The notes below the pieces were generated by a model that worked only from the letters and a program-made list of their open reading frames with translations, was not told where the DNA came from and made no database searches. A DNA stretch of 64,000 nt from positions 124,001 to 188,000 of the forward strand of contig NZ_FOIB01000014.1 in the NCBI RefSeq assembly GCF_900111765.1, in the 5' to 3' direction. This document shows positions 50,129 through 59,932 of the stretch, one piece after another (position 1 is the stretch's first letter; each line of letters opens with the position of its first letter). The DNA comes from Myxococcus fulvus (GTDB taxonomy: Bacteria > Myxococcota > Myxococcia > Myxococcales > Myxococcaceae). The translations under genes and the position numbers were made by a program.

Positions 50129-51421
50129 GGGGTCTTTCTTCCATCCGGAGCGGGTGGCCGCGTGTGGACGTGGGGACGGGAGGCGTCCGGACACGAGGTT
50201 CCGCGTGGAACGTGGGTGGGTGTTCCGTGTGAAGCGCCTCGTCGGTGCGGAACAGGATGACCTGGCGGAACGGGGGCCTGACCTCATCGCGTGAACAGCC
50301 CGGTGTGACTTTTGAGGGGAGCTCCTCTGGAGTTCGATGAAGCCCGCGGCTGGGAGTCTCGAACGGCTTCGCACCGATGCGGCGACTCACCTTCGCGACG
50401 TCCACCCGCGGTTGAGACCGATGCCGTGACAGGTCGCGCGGACCTCTGTGATGCCCGTCCACGTGGAGTCCAGTTCGACGCCTCAACGCGCTCTCACGTC
50501 GCTTCGCACCGAGGCCGCGCGATGGACGGCTGAGCCTTCATGCTCCGCATCCGGGTTCCGCATGGAGCAGGCACCGAGTTCCATCGACTTCGTGCGGTTT
50601 CGAGTTGCGGTCGCGTCACGCCTGGTCCGGACCTCAGTGCCGCGTCCGGACGCCACCTGGCCCCGAGGCCGACGTGCATCGACTTCTCGCGGCACTGCGC
50701 CGATGCCAGGTCACACGTGGCCGAACCTTCCTCATCCATCTGGAGCAGGAGCCGCCCGCCATCGACCTCGCTTCTGCATCGCGCCGATGCCGAGTCATCG
50801 CGGGTTGAACCCTCTTCAAGCCGCTCATCCGGGTTCGCCGCGGACCAGGGACTGACCTCCATCGACTTCTCGGGGCTTCCCACCGATGCCCGGTCGCACG
50901 TGGCTGGACCTTCCTGTCCCTCATCCAGGTTGAACGAGGAACGACCGCCCATCGTCTTCCCCCTGGTTCGCGCCGATGCCGCATCCGAACCACCGACCTG
51001 CATCGCCTCATTCGCGTTCACGCGGAACGGGGACCCGCATCTATCGACTCCCCTTCGTTGCCGCGCATCGACGCGGTGTCACCGCTGGCGTGGACCGTCA
51101 TGCGCCCCATCCACGGGAAGCCGGGACTGACCTCTGTCGACGTCTCGCGACTTCGCGGCGATGCGGCATCCGAACCCGAGACCTGCATCGCGAGCATCCG
51201 TGCTCCACCTGGAACAGGGACTGGCCTCCGCCGACTTCTCACTGCTTCGGTGTGATGCGCCCCTGAACCTCTGAACGCCTGGACATCTGAACGTCCAAAC
51301 ATCTGGGCCTGCGCCGCGCGCATCCACGCTTCACTTGATGGTGGGCTGGCCATCCATCGGCCCCCAGCCCCCCTTCGCGCCGATGCCGTTCGGTCACCGC
51401 GCCTCCCTGTCCCGCCTCCAC
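50129..51421. repeat. Left flank of parS array: decayed ~90-bp repeats
   Basis: No convincing gene. Mutated parS-like sites recur with the array period at 50456 (10/14), 50554 (11/14), 50650 (8/14), 50733 (9/14), 50833 (10/14), 50929 (11/14), 51016 (13-nt form with one deletion), about 51108, 51202 (12/14) and 51328 (7/14), mostly 83-100 bp apart. Flanking text also repeats (CATCGACTTCTCG..., CGATGCC..., GGGACTGACCTC). A stronger single-mismatch site, GTTCCGCGTGGAAC, lies at 50198-50211, out of period, upstream of the 49808-50128 gene. Confidence 0.75.
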
Positions 51422-53902
51422 GTTCCACGTGGAACGGCCAGGCCACCCGTTGGCGTGTCGTGCCGCGCATCGCCAATGCGACGTCGTCATCCACTCACCT
51501 CGCGGTGTGCATCCAGGTTCCACGCGGAACACGTCCCAGCATCGCCAGTTCCTGGCGTGCTGATGGTCGGGCGTGCGCGGACTCATCCCGTGGCGTTCCA
51601 CGTGGAACGTGGTTCGGACTTCCGCCGCTTCGCGAACCACTCCGCGCCGATGCCACACCACGCCCGCGACGGCTTCGCGACGTCCCTGCGTGTTCCACGT
51701 GGAACGGTGGAGTCGCATCGGAGCCTTCTCGCCAGCCTCATCGCCGCGTTCGAGCAGCGCAGGCCTTGGGGGTCTCCGCTCCGCGTTCCACCTGGAACGG
51801 CGGAGCCACCATCAAAGCCTTCATGGATGTGGTGAGGGACAGCGTTCGACGAGATGGCATCCGGCCCTCGCTCCACGCGGAACTCGGCACGCCCCTCCAC
51901 GCTCGAACCCAGGTGACGGCATGCCTGAGCACGCCTTCTTGATGCCCATGCGCGTTCCACGTGGAACGGTCGAGTCGCCATCGAAGCCTTCATCGATGCG
52001 GTGGCGTGTTGGGTCCGACCGGACGGCATCCATCCCGCGTTCCACGTGGAACACGGTTCGACCTTCACGGCTCGAACCCAGGTGACATCTGTGCGAGCAC
52101 CCGCTCGTGATGCGCATCCACGTTCCACGTGGAACACGAACAGGCCCCCACCAACTGTCCCTGTTGCGCCACATCGATGGGGTGCCTGAGCGCGCCCCCG
52201 CTGGCCATCCACGTTCCACGTGGAACACGAACAGGCGTCCACCTGCTTCTCGTGATGAGCGTGCACCCGCTACCAGGAGCCCATCCACGTTCCACGTGGA
52301 ACACGAACAGGCCTCCACCTGCTTCTCGTGATGAGCGCGCACGTACCCGCTCACGGGAACTCATCCACGTTCCACGTGGAACACGAACAGGCATCCATCT
52401 GCCTCTCGTGATGCTCCACATGATGAGCGTGCACGCACCCGCTGGCTGAAGCTCACCCTCGTTCCACGTGGAACACGGGCCAGCGTCCACCTGCTTCCCG
52501 CACCTCTTCACATCGATACGGGCAGCACCTGTGGAGCCCCTCCACGTTCCACGTGGAACACGAACAAGGCATCCGCCTGCTCATCGTGATGAGCGCGCGT
52601 GCCCGCTGGCTTGAGCCCATCCGTGTTCCACGTGGAACACGAACCAGCATCGGCCTGCTTCCCAGTGCCTCTTCACACCGGTACGGACGGCACTTGTGGA
52701 GCCACTCCACGTTCCACGTGGAACACGTGAGGTCGCCGCATCCGTCTTCGAGCTTCGTGGCGATGCGACCTCGGACGCGAACCTTCTCTGGCTCCTCCAC
52801 GTTCCACGTGGAACTGGCATCGCCTTCACAGGTCGCCATCCACGTGCACCTTCCGCTGTTCCTCGCGTGGTCGCGCTTCGCTCAACGGTGGGCCCGGACG
52901 AAACCCCTGCCCTTCTTCCTGGTTCGTGCTGAAGCCTCGGCGGTCACGCGCACCTTCATGGCCTGCATCCACGTTCCACGTGGAACGGTCAGACCCTCGG
53001 CTTCCTTCATCGGGCTTCTTCGCGGCGCTCATCCACGTTCCACGTGGAACACGACATGGCCTGGTTCGGACCGCTCCACCTCATGGCGACAAGGCAAGGG
53101 GAGTGCCCGCGCGCGCCGCATGCGGGTGCGCGTTCCACGTGGAACACGGCATGGCCTTGGTGCGGACCGCTTCCCTTTCATGGCTGCGCGACCAGCGCGA
53201 CGACGGCACGCGCCACAGGCGGGTGGGCGTTCCACGTGGAACACGGCGTGGCCTGGTTCGGACCGCTTCACCTCATGGTTGCGCGACCAGCGCGACAACG
53301 GCACGCGCCGCATGTGGATGTGCGGTTCGACCTGGAACACGGCGTGGCCTCGGTGCGTACCGCTTCACCTCATGGCTGCGCGACCATCGCGACGACGGCG
53401 CGCGCCGCATGTGGATGTGCGGTTCGACCTGGAACACGGCGCGGCCTCGGTGCGGACGTCTCCACCTTCGTGGCGGTGAGGTCCGCGAAGCGCCGGCACA
53501 CGCCACATGCCGATGCACGGTTCCACGTGGAACACGGCGTGACCTCGGTGCGGACGTCTCCGCCTTTGTGGCGGTGAGGCTGCTGGCACACGCCATGGGC
53601 GGATGCGCGGTTCCACATGAACCACGACCTCGGCGCGGACCTCTTCACCTTCGCGGCATCGGGGCCCGCGAAGCGCTGGCACACGCCGCATTCGGATGCG
53701 CGGTTTCAGGTGGTCACCGGATGCCCATCGGCCTGCGTCACTTCCAGCGTGGTGATGGCCCGAGGACTGACTTCTGCTGCCCGACCCCTTCCATGAGGAA
53801 GTTCGTCGACCTGTCTCCCATCCAGTCGATGGGTATCGCGAAGGCGTCGACCTCCATCAACCGAGGCCCACCTGCATGGCCGCATCGAGTTCCACGTGGA
53901 AC
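51422..53902. repeat. parS array: ParB-binding centromere region, 20 perfect sites
   Basis: Perfect GTTCCACGTGGAAC begins at 51422, 51595, 51692, 51954, 52039, 52122, 52213, 52289, 52369, 52461, 52546, 52625, 52711, 52801, 52973, 53037, 53132, 53229, 53520 and 53889. One-mismatch sites begin at 51517 and 51785, two-mismatch at 51870, 53325 and 53422, weaker at 53611, 53703 and 53788. Spacings are mostly 76-98 bp. This is the parS palindrome known from M. xanthus ParB. Bases between sites are also repetitive. The region has no ORF with normal protein-like composition. Confidence 0.95.
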
Positions 53903-55413
53903 GCCTCGTGGTCATCGGCGGACTGCTCGGACTGCTTCGCATCCATCCGGTGGTGGCCTGAGTCTTCGTTGCGGTGTCTGCTCCTCCCGTGAAGACGGCC
54001 ATCGACTCGCCGCACCCTCGTCCGGTTGAAGTGCATCATGATGGTGGGGACAACCACCGGTCGCACGTTGCTGCTGCCCGTGCCGCAGTCGCGGACCCAG
54101 TCGAACGCGAACTGGTATCAGCCCACTTCTCGAATCATCACCGAAGGCACTGACGGCGCGCCTCCGCTTCATGGACCGAGGCCCCGCTCCACGTGCAGCC
54201 CGGTCTGGCATCCACCGACCGACATCCCGGACCCGACGCATGGGACCCGGCGCTCTCCACACCAGGTCAGCGGCTCGGTCCGCATCCGCGTTCCGCATGC
54301 GTGGCAACCCGCTCTTCGAATCGCTGCACGAAAACGTGGGTGCCACTGTCCGGAAGCGACCCGGTCCGCATGTGCGGCGACCCGCCATCGGTCGGAACTT
54401 CGAACCGCCGCGAGCAAGCAAGGGTGCCGCCGTTCGAGTCCGCGGTACTCCCAGTTGGAGCAGGGGCCAACTCGCACGACTGCTCATCGACTCTCCGCTG
54501 CGACCTGGCCCCCACGCAACAGACCGAGTCCCTCCTCGGTTGGATGAAGGCATGGGCGCATCAGCTCGAAGGGTTGAGGCATCCGGCACGGCCGAAGCTC
54601 GCTCACACGCGTTGCACCTGACCATACAACCCGCCGGCTTCAACCCTGCTCCGGATGCAGTGGTGCAATCGAGCCCTGGGCCGTCTCCACGGATACGTCG
54701 TGCTCGCGCTGCTCACTGGGCGCAGTGCTTCCATCCCTCCGCTGCTGACTGCTCCACTCCGCCGGGGAGCATCGACTCATGCATGAGTCAGTGACCATCG
54801 CGCTCACCTCTGGAGGACCTCATCGGGTACCTCGCACGGCAGCGTTCCAGCCACTGTCTCGAAGCGCGCGGATTGGCGGGACCTCACCGCGGCTGCACAG
54901 CGAGCACGGGCTGACGAAGTCTTCACCGCCATCGACGATGGCTTCATCCCAGACAACCTCATCGACAAGGCTCTTGCGACCCTGTCGGCCTCTCGCCAAC
55001 GCGAAGTCAGGCAACGCTCGCATGCTCTCGACGCGTGCCGTCCGACGCCGCACCCAGCGCACCCCACCAAATCCAACGGAGCGAATGCACGCACGCATCC
55101 CGTGTTGGCCTCTGAGCAAGGCCCTGCCTGGCGCTACGGAGCACAGGCTGGCGCATGCGTCGATGCAGCGAACCGTGGGCTCCTCGCACGTGCACCGATT
55201 CACTTCGGAGAGCGCTCGTCACCTCGGCTGCCCGGCTCAACACGCGTTCTCATCCCCACGGAGACGATGCGCGTCCAAGCCTCGCTCACCCGACGTACGT
55301 GGAGCGTGCGAACACCTCGCGCGGCATCAACCCACGCACGTCCGCGAGCACCTGCGCCGGAGCCGCATCCTGCGCGAGCAGTGACGCATCACCGAGCCGA
55401 CGCATGCACGGCA
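53903..55413. repeat. Right flank of parS array, decaying into unassigned DNA
   Basis: Weak parS-like remnants follow the period near 53982, 54059, 54186 (GCTCCACGTGCAGC, 11/14) and 54290. After about 54300 I see no repeat. The 54300-55413 stretch contains only Arg/Ser/Pro/His-rich frames with no family resemblance, so I call no gene there. Confidence 0.6.
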
Positions 55414-55806
55414 CTACCGCGTCCACTCACCTTGATAGAGCACCACGCGGTACCCATCCGGGTCCTCGAAGGTCATCCCATTCACGTCCCAATAGGGATT
55501 GTGTGAGCGCACCGGTTCGAAGCCCGCTTGCACCATGCGCTTCACCCTCGCCTTCCACTCGTCCCGCTGCGGCACGTAGAAGACCAACAGGTGTTCCTTC
55601 GACGGCGCACGCGGAGCCTCGTGACCTCGCTCCACCGTGAACTCCAGATGGTAGGGCAGTCCGGGACAACCGAGCATCACACCGTCGAAGCCCGCGTGGT
55701 CCTCGAAACCTCCTCGCAGCTCGAAGCCGAGTCCCTCCCGATAGAACCTCACCACGGGCGCGAGACTCCGCGTCGGGCGCGCCACCCTCATCTTGCCCAT
55801 GTCCAT
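55414..55806 (-). CDS. VOC-family (glyoxalase/bleomycin-resistance-like) protein
   Basis: The 130-residue protein has the two-module VOC fold: VARPTRSLAPVVRFYREGLGFELRGGFEDHAGFDGVMLGCPGLPYHLEFTVERG, then LLVFYVPQRDEWKARVKRMVQAGFEPVRSHNPYWDVNGMTFEDPDGYRVVLYQGEW. HLEF and FEDPDGYRVVLYQ are the expected metal- or ligand-side motifs. Substrate is unknown. The ATG at 55806 is preceded by GGAG at five bases. Confidence 0.9.
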   Translation of the reverse strand: MDMGKMRVARPTRSLAPVVRFYREGLGFELRGGFEDHAGFDGVMLGCPGLPYHLEFTVERGHEAPRAPSKEHLLVFYVPQRDEWKARVKRMVQAGFEPVRSHNPYWDVNGMTFEDPDGYRVVLYQGEWTR

Positions 55807-56041
55807 GCCAGCTCCATCCCCTCGTCGAGGACGGCATCCACCCGAGTGACGGCGGTGATGCGCGCACCACGCGCTCGACGAGGTGCGGTCAGCATGGCGC
55901 TGTCTGGCACTTCCAGGTTCCCGAACGGCAATGCGATGGCAGGAATCCACCCCATCGTCAGCGAATCACTCGGAAGCACGGCAAGCGAGCCTGACGCCAG
56001 ACGCTCGCGGTGCACTCGACCCTGAAGGTCCTACCCACGGC

Positions 56042-56710
56042 TCAGAACTTCGGAGGCACGTGCTCCACGAAGTAGGCCTGCTTGTGTCGAGGCTCCGCGT
56101 CGTACGCCCTGGCGAGTTCCCGAGCGCGAGTCTCGCTCGAGAACACCGCCACCTCCGCGCGATTGCCGTGCTCATCCTGACGGACCACGGCCCAACCCTC
56201 ACGCGGACGCGCCCGTGGAACAGGGGGTGTTCCACGCGCCTCCACCGCGTACCACTGCTTGTGCGCCCGCGCCTCCAACCTGCGCGCCAGGCACTCCGCA
56301 TGACTCCGGTTCGTCATCACACAGACGTCATGGCGATTGCCCGTGTCGTCCTGCCGGTACACCGCCCAGCCATCCCGCGCACGAGGCTTGTCGGCATCCA
56401 CCCGCCACACCACTTCACCCCGCCACCAGTCGAGGTGCGCGAGCGCATGGTCCAGCTCGTCCTCTCGCGTGAGGACCTGGAAGAGGTTCTGCGCCTCCAG
56501 GAACTCGACGACGAACTTGAAGCCACAGTCCGCGCACCATCCCCAGTAACGGATGGGACCCAACCCGTCACCATCCGCGTCCCGCTGATGCGCAGGACCC
56601 CAGCGTCGCTCGAAGTCCGCGAGCGGGACCTCCGCGGCGGCGACAATGAAAGGAATCGAGGGCTCATCATCGCCCCACACCACGGGGCGGTCCGTCGGAA
56701 GCGGCTTCAT
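56042..56710 (-). CDS. Protein with duplicated C-terminal domain, unknown function
   Basis: The 222-residue protein has an N-terminal region (MKPLPTDRPVVWGDDEPSIPFIVAAAEVPLADFERRWGP) with a central pair in WCADCGFKF. Two similar modules of about 45 residues follow: GWAVYRQDDTGNRHDVCVMTNRSHAECLARRLEARAHKQWYAVEA, and GWAVVRQDEHGNRAEVAVFSSETRARELARAYDAEPRHKQAYFVE. Each looks like a beta-beta-alpha-beta unit of SPOR or WGR size. I do not know the family. The ATG at 56710 follows GGAGG at eight bases; a GTG at 56749 would add 13 residues. Confidence 0.78.
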   Translation of the reverse strand: MKPLPTDRPVVWGDDEPSIPFIVAAAEVPLADFERRWGPAHQRDADGDGLGPIRYWGWCADCGFKFVVEFLEAQNLFQVLTREDELDHALAHLDWWRGEVVWRVDADKPRARDGWAVYRQDDTGNRHDVCVMTNRSHAECLARRLEARAHKQWYAVEARGTPPVPRARPREGWAVVRQDEHGNRAEVAVFSSETRARELARAYDAEPRHKQAYFVEHVPPKF

Positions 56711-56935
56711 CCAGGACACCTCCACCTCGGACCTAACGTCGACCTCCACGGTCTTCAGCAGCGCCTCCTCACCCCGGCGACGACCACTGAAACCTCACAA
56801 CAGTTGCTCGAATGAGCCCCCCGGTCCGCCCCACCCCATCGCAACCCGATGACCGTTGTCCGAGGCGCCCACTCACGCACACGACTCAGGAGAAGGGCCT
56901 CACAACCCCTCCCCTCCCCCACCGTGCTCAGGGGT

Positions 56936-57235
56936 TCAGCGCCTTTCATTTCCGGGTGGGTTCCACGAGCAACGAGGCCCGGACTCGGTGTCGAGCGCTG
57001 GGTCTTCGAGAGCCCGTTGGATGCCGCGCTCGAAGACCTTCAGCACGTCCTCCTTCCGACCCATCGGGAGATAGCCATCTTCCGGGACGCATGGTGACAA
57101 CCCTGCGTCACCGAAACGATTCCCAGCTCCGCCGCGGGTGGATGGGAAACCCATCGGTGCTGTCGCGAAGACGGTGTCGACGACATCTCCGTGGCACGCG
57201 AGGTCACCGGCCAACGTGACGTTCGTCGTGAGCAT
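56936..57235 (-). CDS. Possible small protein downstream of rsmG
   Basis: The 99-residue frame starting MLTTNVTLAGDLACHGDVVD contains a plausible helical tail (GRKEDVLKVFERGIQRALEDPALDTE) and lacks the Arg/Pro excess of shadow frames. Codon third positions are less GC-biased than in neighbours, and the ribosome-binding site is weak. It could be a real, fast-evolving or decaying gene, or chance. Confidence 0.35.
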   Translation of the reverse strand: MLTTNVTLAGDLACHGDVVDTVFATAPMGFPSTRGGAGNRFGDAGLSPCVPEDGYLPMGRKEDVLKVFERGIQRALEDPALDTESGPRCSWNPPGNERR

Positions 57236-57329
57236 CACCCCCGCCCTGCCGTGACGAGGACGAGCGGGAAGCGGCTCACCCAGGAGGGAGTCTTGGCGAA
57301 CGCATTCGCCTCCCCTCCCCTCCCCTGCC

Positions 57330-57983
57330 CTACCGCCGCGCGAACACCGCGACCTGACGCTCGGCGCCGGAGAACGGCAGCCGGTACGCACGGGCGGACA
57401 CCACGCGCAGCTCGCGCTCCTCCGCGCGCGCCGCCAGCTCCGTGTCCGTCTGCGCCTTGCCGAGCATCGCCACCACGCGCCCGCCCGGCGCCACATACGC
57501 GGGCGCCAATGACAACCAATCCGGCAGGTCCATGAACGCGCGGGCAATCAGCAGCTCCGCGAGGGGGATGCCCTCCGTCTCAGGCTGTCCCTCCGCGCGC
57601 GCATGCAGCCCACGCACACCCTGCAATCTCAGGCTCGCCGCCGCGGCCTTGATGAACGCGACCTTCTTGCCCACCGTGTCCACCAGCGTCACGCCGAGCG
57701 ACGGCAGCGCAATCTTCAACGGCAGCCCCGGGAAGCCCGCACCGGCGCCCAGGTCCAACAGCGACGCCGCGCCCGTCACCTCCGGCAGCACCGCCAGCGA
57801 GTCCAGGAAGTGCTTCTCCAGCACCTCCTCCGGCGCGGTAATCGCCGTCAGGTTCACCTTGGCGTTCCACTTGAGCAGCTCCGCCATCAGCTGCTGCAAC
57901 CGGGGCCCCACGTCCGGCCCCACCGACACGCCCAGCGCCTGGCAACCGGATGCCAGCAGATCGTCGAACCGCGTGTTATCCAC
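57330..57983 (-). CDS. rsmG: 16S rRNA (guanine527-N7)-methyltransferase RsmG
   Basis: The 217-residue protein is full length for RsmG/GidB: LLKWNAKVNLTAITAPEEVLEKHFLDSLAVLPEV, SAM-binding LLDLGAGAGFPGLPLKIALPSLGVTLVDTVGKKVAFIKAAA, LIARAFMDLPDWLSLAPAYVAPGGRVVAMLGK and a final beta strand. The GTG start overlaps a perfect DnaA box. It follows mnmG, the usual gidA-gidB order, and probably shares its transcript. Confidence 0.93.
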   Translation of the reverse strand: MDNTRFDDLLASGCQALGVSVGPDVGPRLQQLMAELLKWNAKVNLTAITAPEEVLEKHFLDSLAVLPEVTGAASLLDLGAGAGFPGLPLKIALPSLGVTLVDTVGKKVAFIKAAAASLRLQGVRGLHARAEGQPETEGIPLAELLIARAFMDLPDWLSLAPAYVAPGGRVVAMLGKAQTDTELAARAEERELRVVSARAYRLPFSGAERQVAVFARR

Positions 57984-57984
57984 A
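57976..57984 (+). promoter_or_regulatory. Perfect DnaA box TTATCCACA at the rsmG start
   Basis: TTATCCACA is the consensus high-affinity DnaA box. It overlaps the rsmG start codon. Confidence 0.55.
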
Positions 57985-58059
57985 GCCCCTCCACAGCCGG
58001 CGGAGTCTCAACCCCCCGGAATCATTCAGGGGATTTTCATCCCCAAAGTTTCCCACACG

Positions 58060-58068
58060 TTATCCACA
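58060..58068 (+). promoter_or_regulatory. Perfect DnaA box TTATCCACA in the mnmG-rsmG gap
   Basis: A second perfect TTATCCACA lies 84 bp from the first, with a weaker TTTCCCACA at 58049-58057. The gap is AT-rich for this window. Confidence 0.55.
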
Positions 58069-58081
58069 CCCCCAGTCCTGA

Positions 58082-59932
58082 TCACTCCAGGGGGTGTCCG
58101 TCCCCGCCGCCCGAGGGCCCCGAGACGCGCTTGAGCGCCACCAGCAGCAGGGACACCGCGGTGGGTGTCAGCCCGGGAATCCTCCGGGCCTGCCCTACCG
58201 TCGAGGGCCGGTGCGAGGCCAGCTTCTCCGCCGCCTCCTTGCTCAACCCCCGCACCTCGCCGAAGCGAAAGCCCTCCGGAATCCGCCACCGGTCCGTGGC
58301 CTCCGACTCGCGCGCCGCAGCCCGCGCGGCCTGGGCGATGTAGCCCTCGTACTTCACCTCCACCTCCACCTCCTCGGCCACGTCCTCGCCCACCGAGGGC
58401 CAGTCCGCCCTCCCCTCCCCCAGCGACAGGTACGTCACCTCGGGCCGCTTCAGCCGCGCCGCCAGCCCCGAGCGCTTGAGCCGCGTGACCTCCTCCGTCA
58501 CCGCGCGCTGCCGCGCCTCCGCTCGCTCCAACGCCTCACGCGGCAACAACCCCACGCGGTGCCCGTGACGCGCCAGCCTCAGGTCCGCGTTGCCCTCGCG
58601 CAGCTTGAGCCGATGCTCGGAGCGGCTGGTGAACATGCGGAACGGCTCGTCCACGCCCTTGGTCACCAGGTCGTCCACCAGCACCGCGCCGTGCGCCTCG
58701 TCTCGGCCGAGCACCAGCGCCGGCTCACCCTTCACCCGGAGCGCCGCGTTGAGCCCCGCCCACAGGCCCTGGAAGGCGGCCTCCTCGTAGCCGGAGGTGC
58801 CGTTGAGCTGCCCCGCGAAGTACAGGCCCGCGACGGACTTGGTCTCCAGCGTGGGGTGCAGCTGCGTGGGCGGCGAGTAGTCGTACTCCACCGCGTAGCC
58901 GAAGCGCACGACCTCCACCTTCTCCAGCCCGGGGATGGTGCGCAGGAAGTCGAGCTGCACGTCCGCGGGCAGGCTGGTGGACAGCCCCGCCGGGTACACG
59001 AGTGGGGAGTCCGGCCCCTCGGGCTCGAGGAACACCTGGTGCCGCTGGCGGTCCGCGAAGCGCACCACCTTGTCCTCCAGCGACGGGCAGTAGCGCGGGC
59101 CCCGGCCGACAATCTCCCCCTGGTACAGCGGCGAGCGGTGCAGGTTGTCGCGCAGCACCCGATGCGTCTCGAGCGTCGTCTGCGTCATGCCGCACGTCAC
59201 CTCGCGCTGCCGAGGGAACGGCACTCCCGAGGCCTGCTCCACGCGCGTGCGCCAGGAGAACGGGCGCGGCGGGAAGTCACCGGGCTGCGGCTCCACGCGG
59301 TCCCAGTCGATGCTCGCGCGCGCGAGCCTGGCCGGAGTCCCCGTCTTGAAGCGGCCCAGCGTGAAGCCCAAGCCGCGCAGCGAATCCGACAGGCCCTTGG
59401 CCGCGTCGTCCCCGAGCCGTCCGCCGACCTCCTTCTTCTCGCCCACGTGCATCAGCGCCTGGAGGAACGTGCCCGTGGTGAGCACCACCGCGGACGCGGC
59501 CACGTCGGCGCCGTCGCCCATCCGCACGCCCGTCACCCGGCCACCCTCCGTCACCAGCGCGGAGACTTCGCCCTCGCGCACGGTGAGGTTCGGGGTGTGG
59601 AAGAGGACGTCCTGCATCAGCGCGGCGTACTGCTCGCGGTCGCAGAGGATGCGCGTGGCCTGGACGGCGGGGCCCTTGGAGGCGTTGAGTATCTTGAAGT
59701 GCGTGCCGGCCAGGTCGGCCACGCGGCCCATCTGTCCGCCGAGCGCGTCCAGCTCGCGCACCAGGTGGCCCTTGGCGGTGCCGCCCACGGCGGGGTTGCA
59801 GCTCATCACCGCGGAGCGCTCGCGCTTCAGCGTCACGGCCAGCGTCGAGAGGCCCAGCCGCGCGCACGCGAGCGCCGCCTCGCTGCCGGCATGGCCCAGG
59901 CCCACCACGATGACGTCGTACCGGAGTCCCAT
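58082..59932 (-). CDS. mnmG: tRNA uridine 5-carboxymethylaminomethyl modification enzyme MnmG
   Basis: The 616-residue protein is full length for MnmG/GidA. The FAD-binding [19 protein letters not shown] is at the N-terminus, followed by [23 protein letters not shown], the conserved [40 protein letters not shown] and [23 protein letters not shown]. The C-terminal helical domain ends in [18 protein letters not shown]. With MnmE it modifies the wobble uridine of several tRNAs. mnmE is not adjacent here. Confidence 0.95.
   Translation of the reverse strand: MGLRYDVIVVGLGHAGSEAALACARLGLSTLAVTLKRERSAVMSCNPAVGGTAKGHLVRELDALGGQMGRVADLAGTHFKILNASKGPAVQATRILCDREQYAALMQDVLFHTPNLTVREGEVSALVTEGGRVTGVRMGDGADVAASAVVLTTGTFLQALMHVGEKKEVGGRLGDDAAKGLSDSLRGLGFTLGRFKTGTPARLARASIDWDRVEPQPGDFPPRPFSWRTRVEQASGVPFPRQREVTCGMTQTTLETHRVLRDNLHRSPLYQGEIVGRGPRYCPSLEDKVVRFADRQRHQVFLEPEGPDSPLVYPAGLSTSLPADVQLDFLRTIPGLEKVEVVRFGYAVEYDYSPPTQLHPTLETKSVAGLYFAGQLNGTSGYEEAAFQGLWAGLNAALRVKGEPALVLGRDEAHGAVLVDDLVTKGVDEPFRMFTSRSEHRLKLREGNADLRLARHGHRVGLLPREALERAEARQRAVTEEVTRLKRSGLAARLKRPEVTYLSLGEGRADWPSVGEDVAEEVEVEVKYEGYIAQAARAAARESEATDRWRIPEGFRFGEVRGLSKEAAEKLASHRPSTVGQARRIPGLTPTAVSLLLVALKRVSGPSGGGDGHPLE

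Noticed and set aside
51422-53902. CRISPR array
   Set aside because: The repeat is a 14-bp palindrome and spacers are themselves similar and about 60-85 bp long. No cas gene is present and a parS explanation with parAB nearby is complete.
50129-54029. Open frames through the parS array, such as 52553-53479 (+) and 52926-54029 (+)
   Set aside because: They read repeated parS units as Arg/His/Thr-rich protein (FHVEHG, VPRGTR) in several frames; unit lengths are not a multiple of three and there is no family resemblance. They are products of the repeat, not genes.
54779-55384. Open frame after the parS array
   Set aside because: Arg/Ser/His/Pro-rich without any motif or ribosome-binding site; treated as non-coding.
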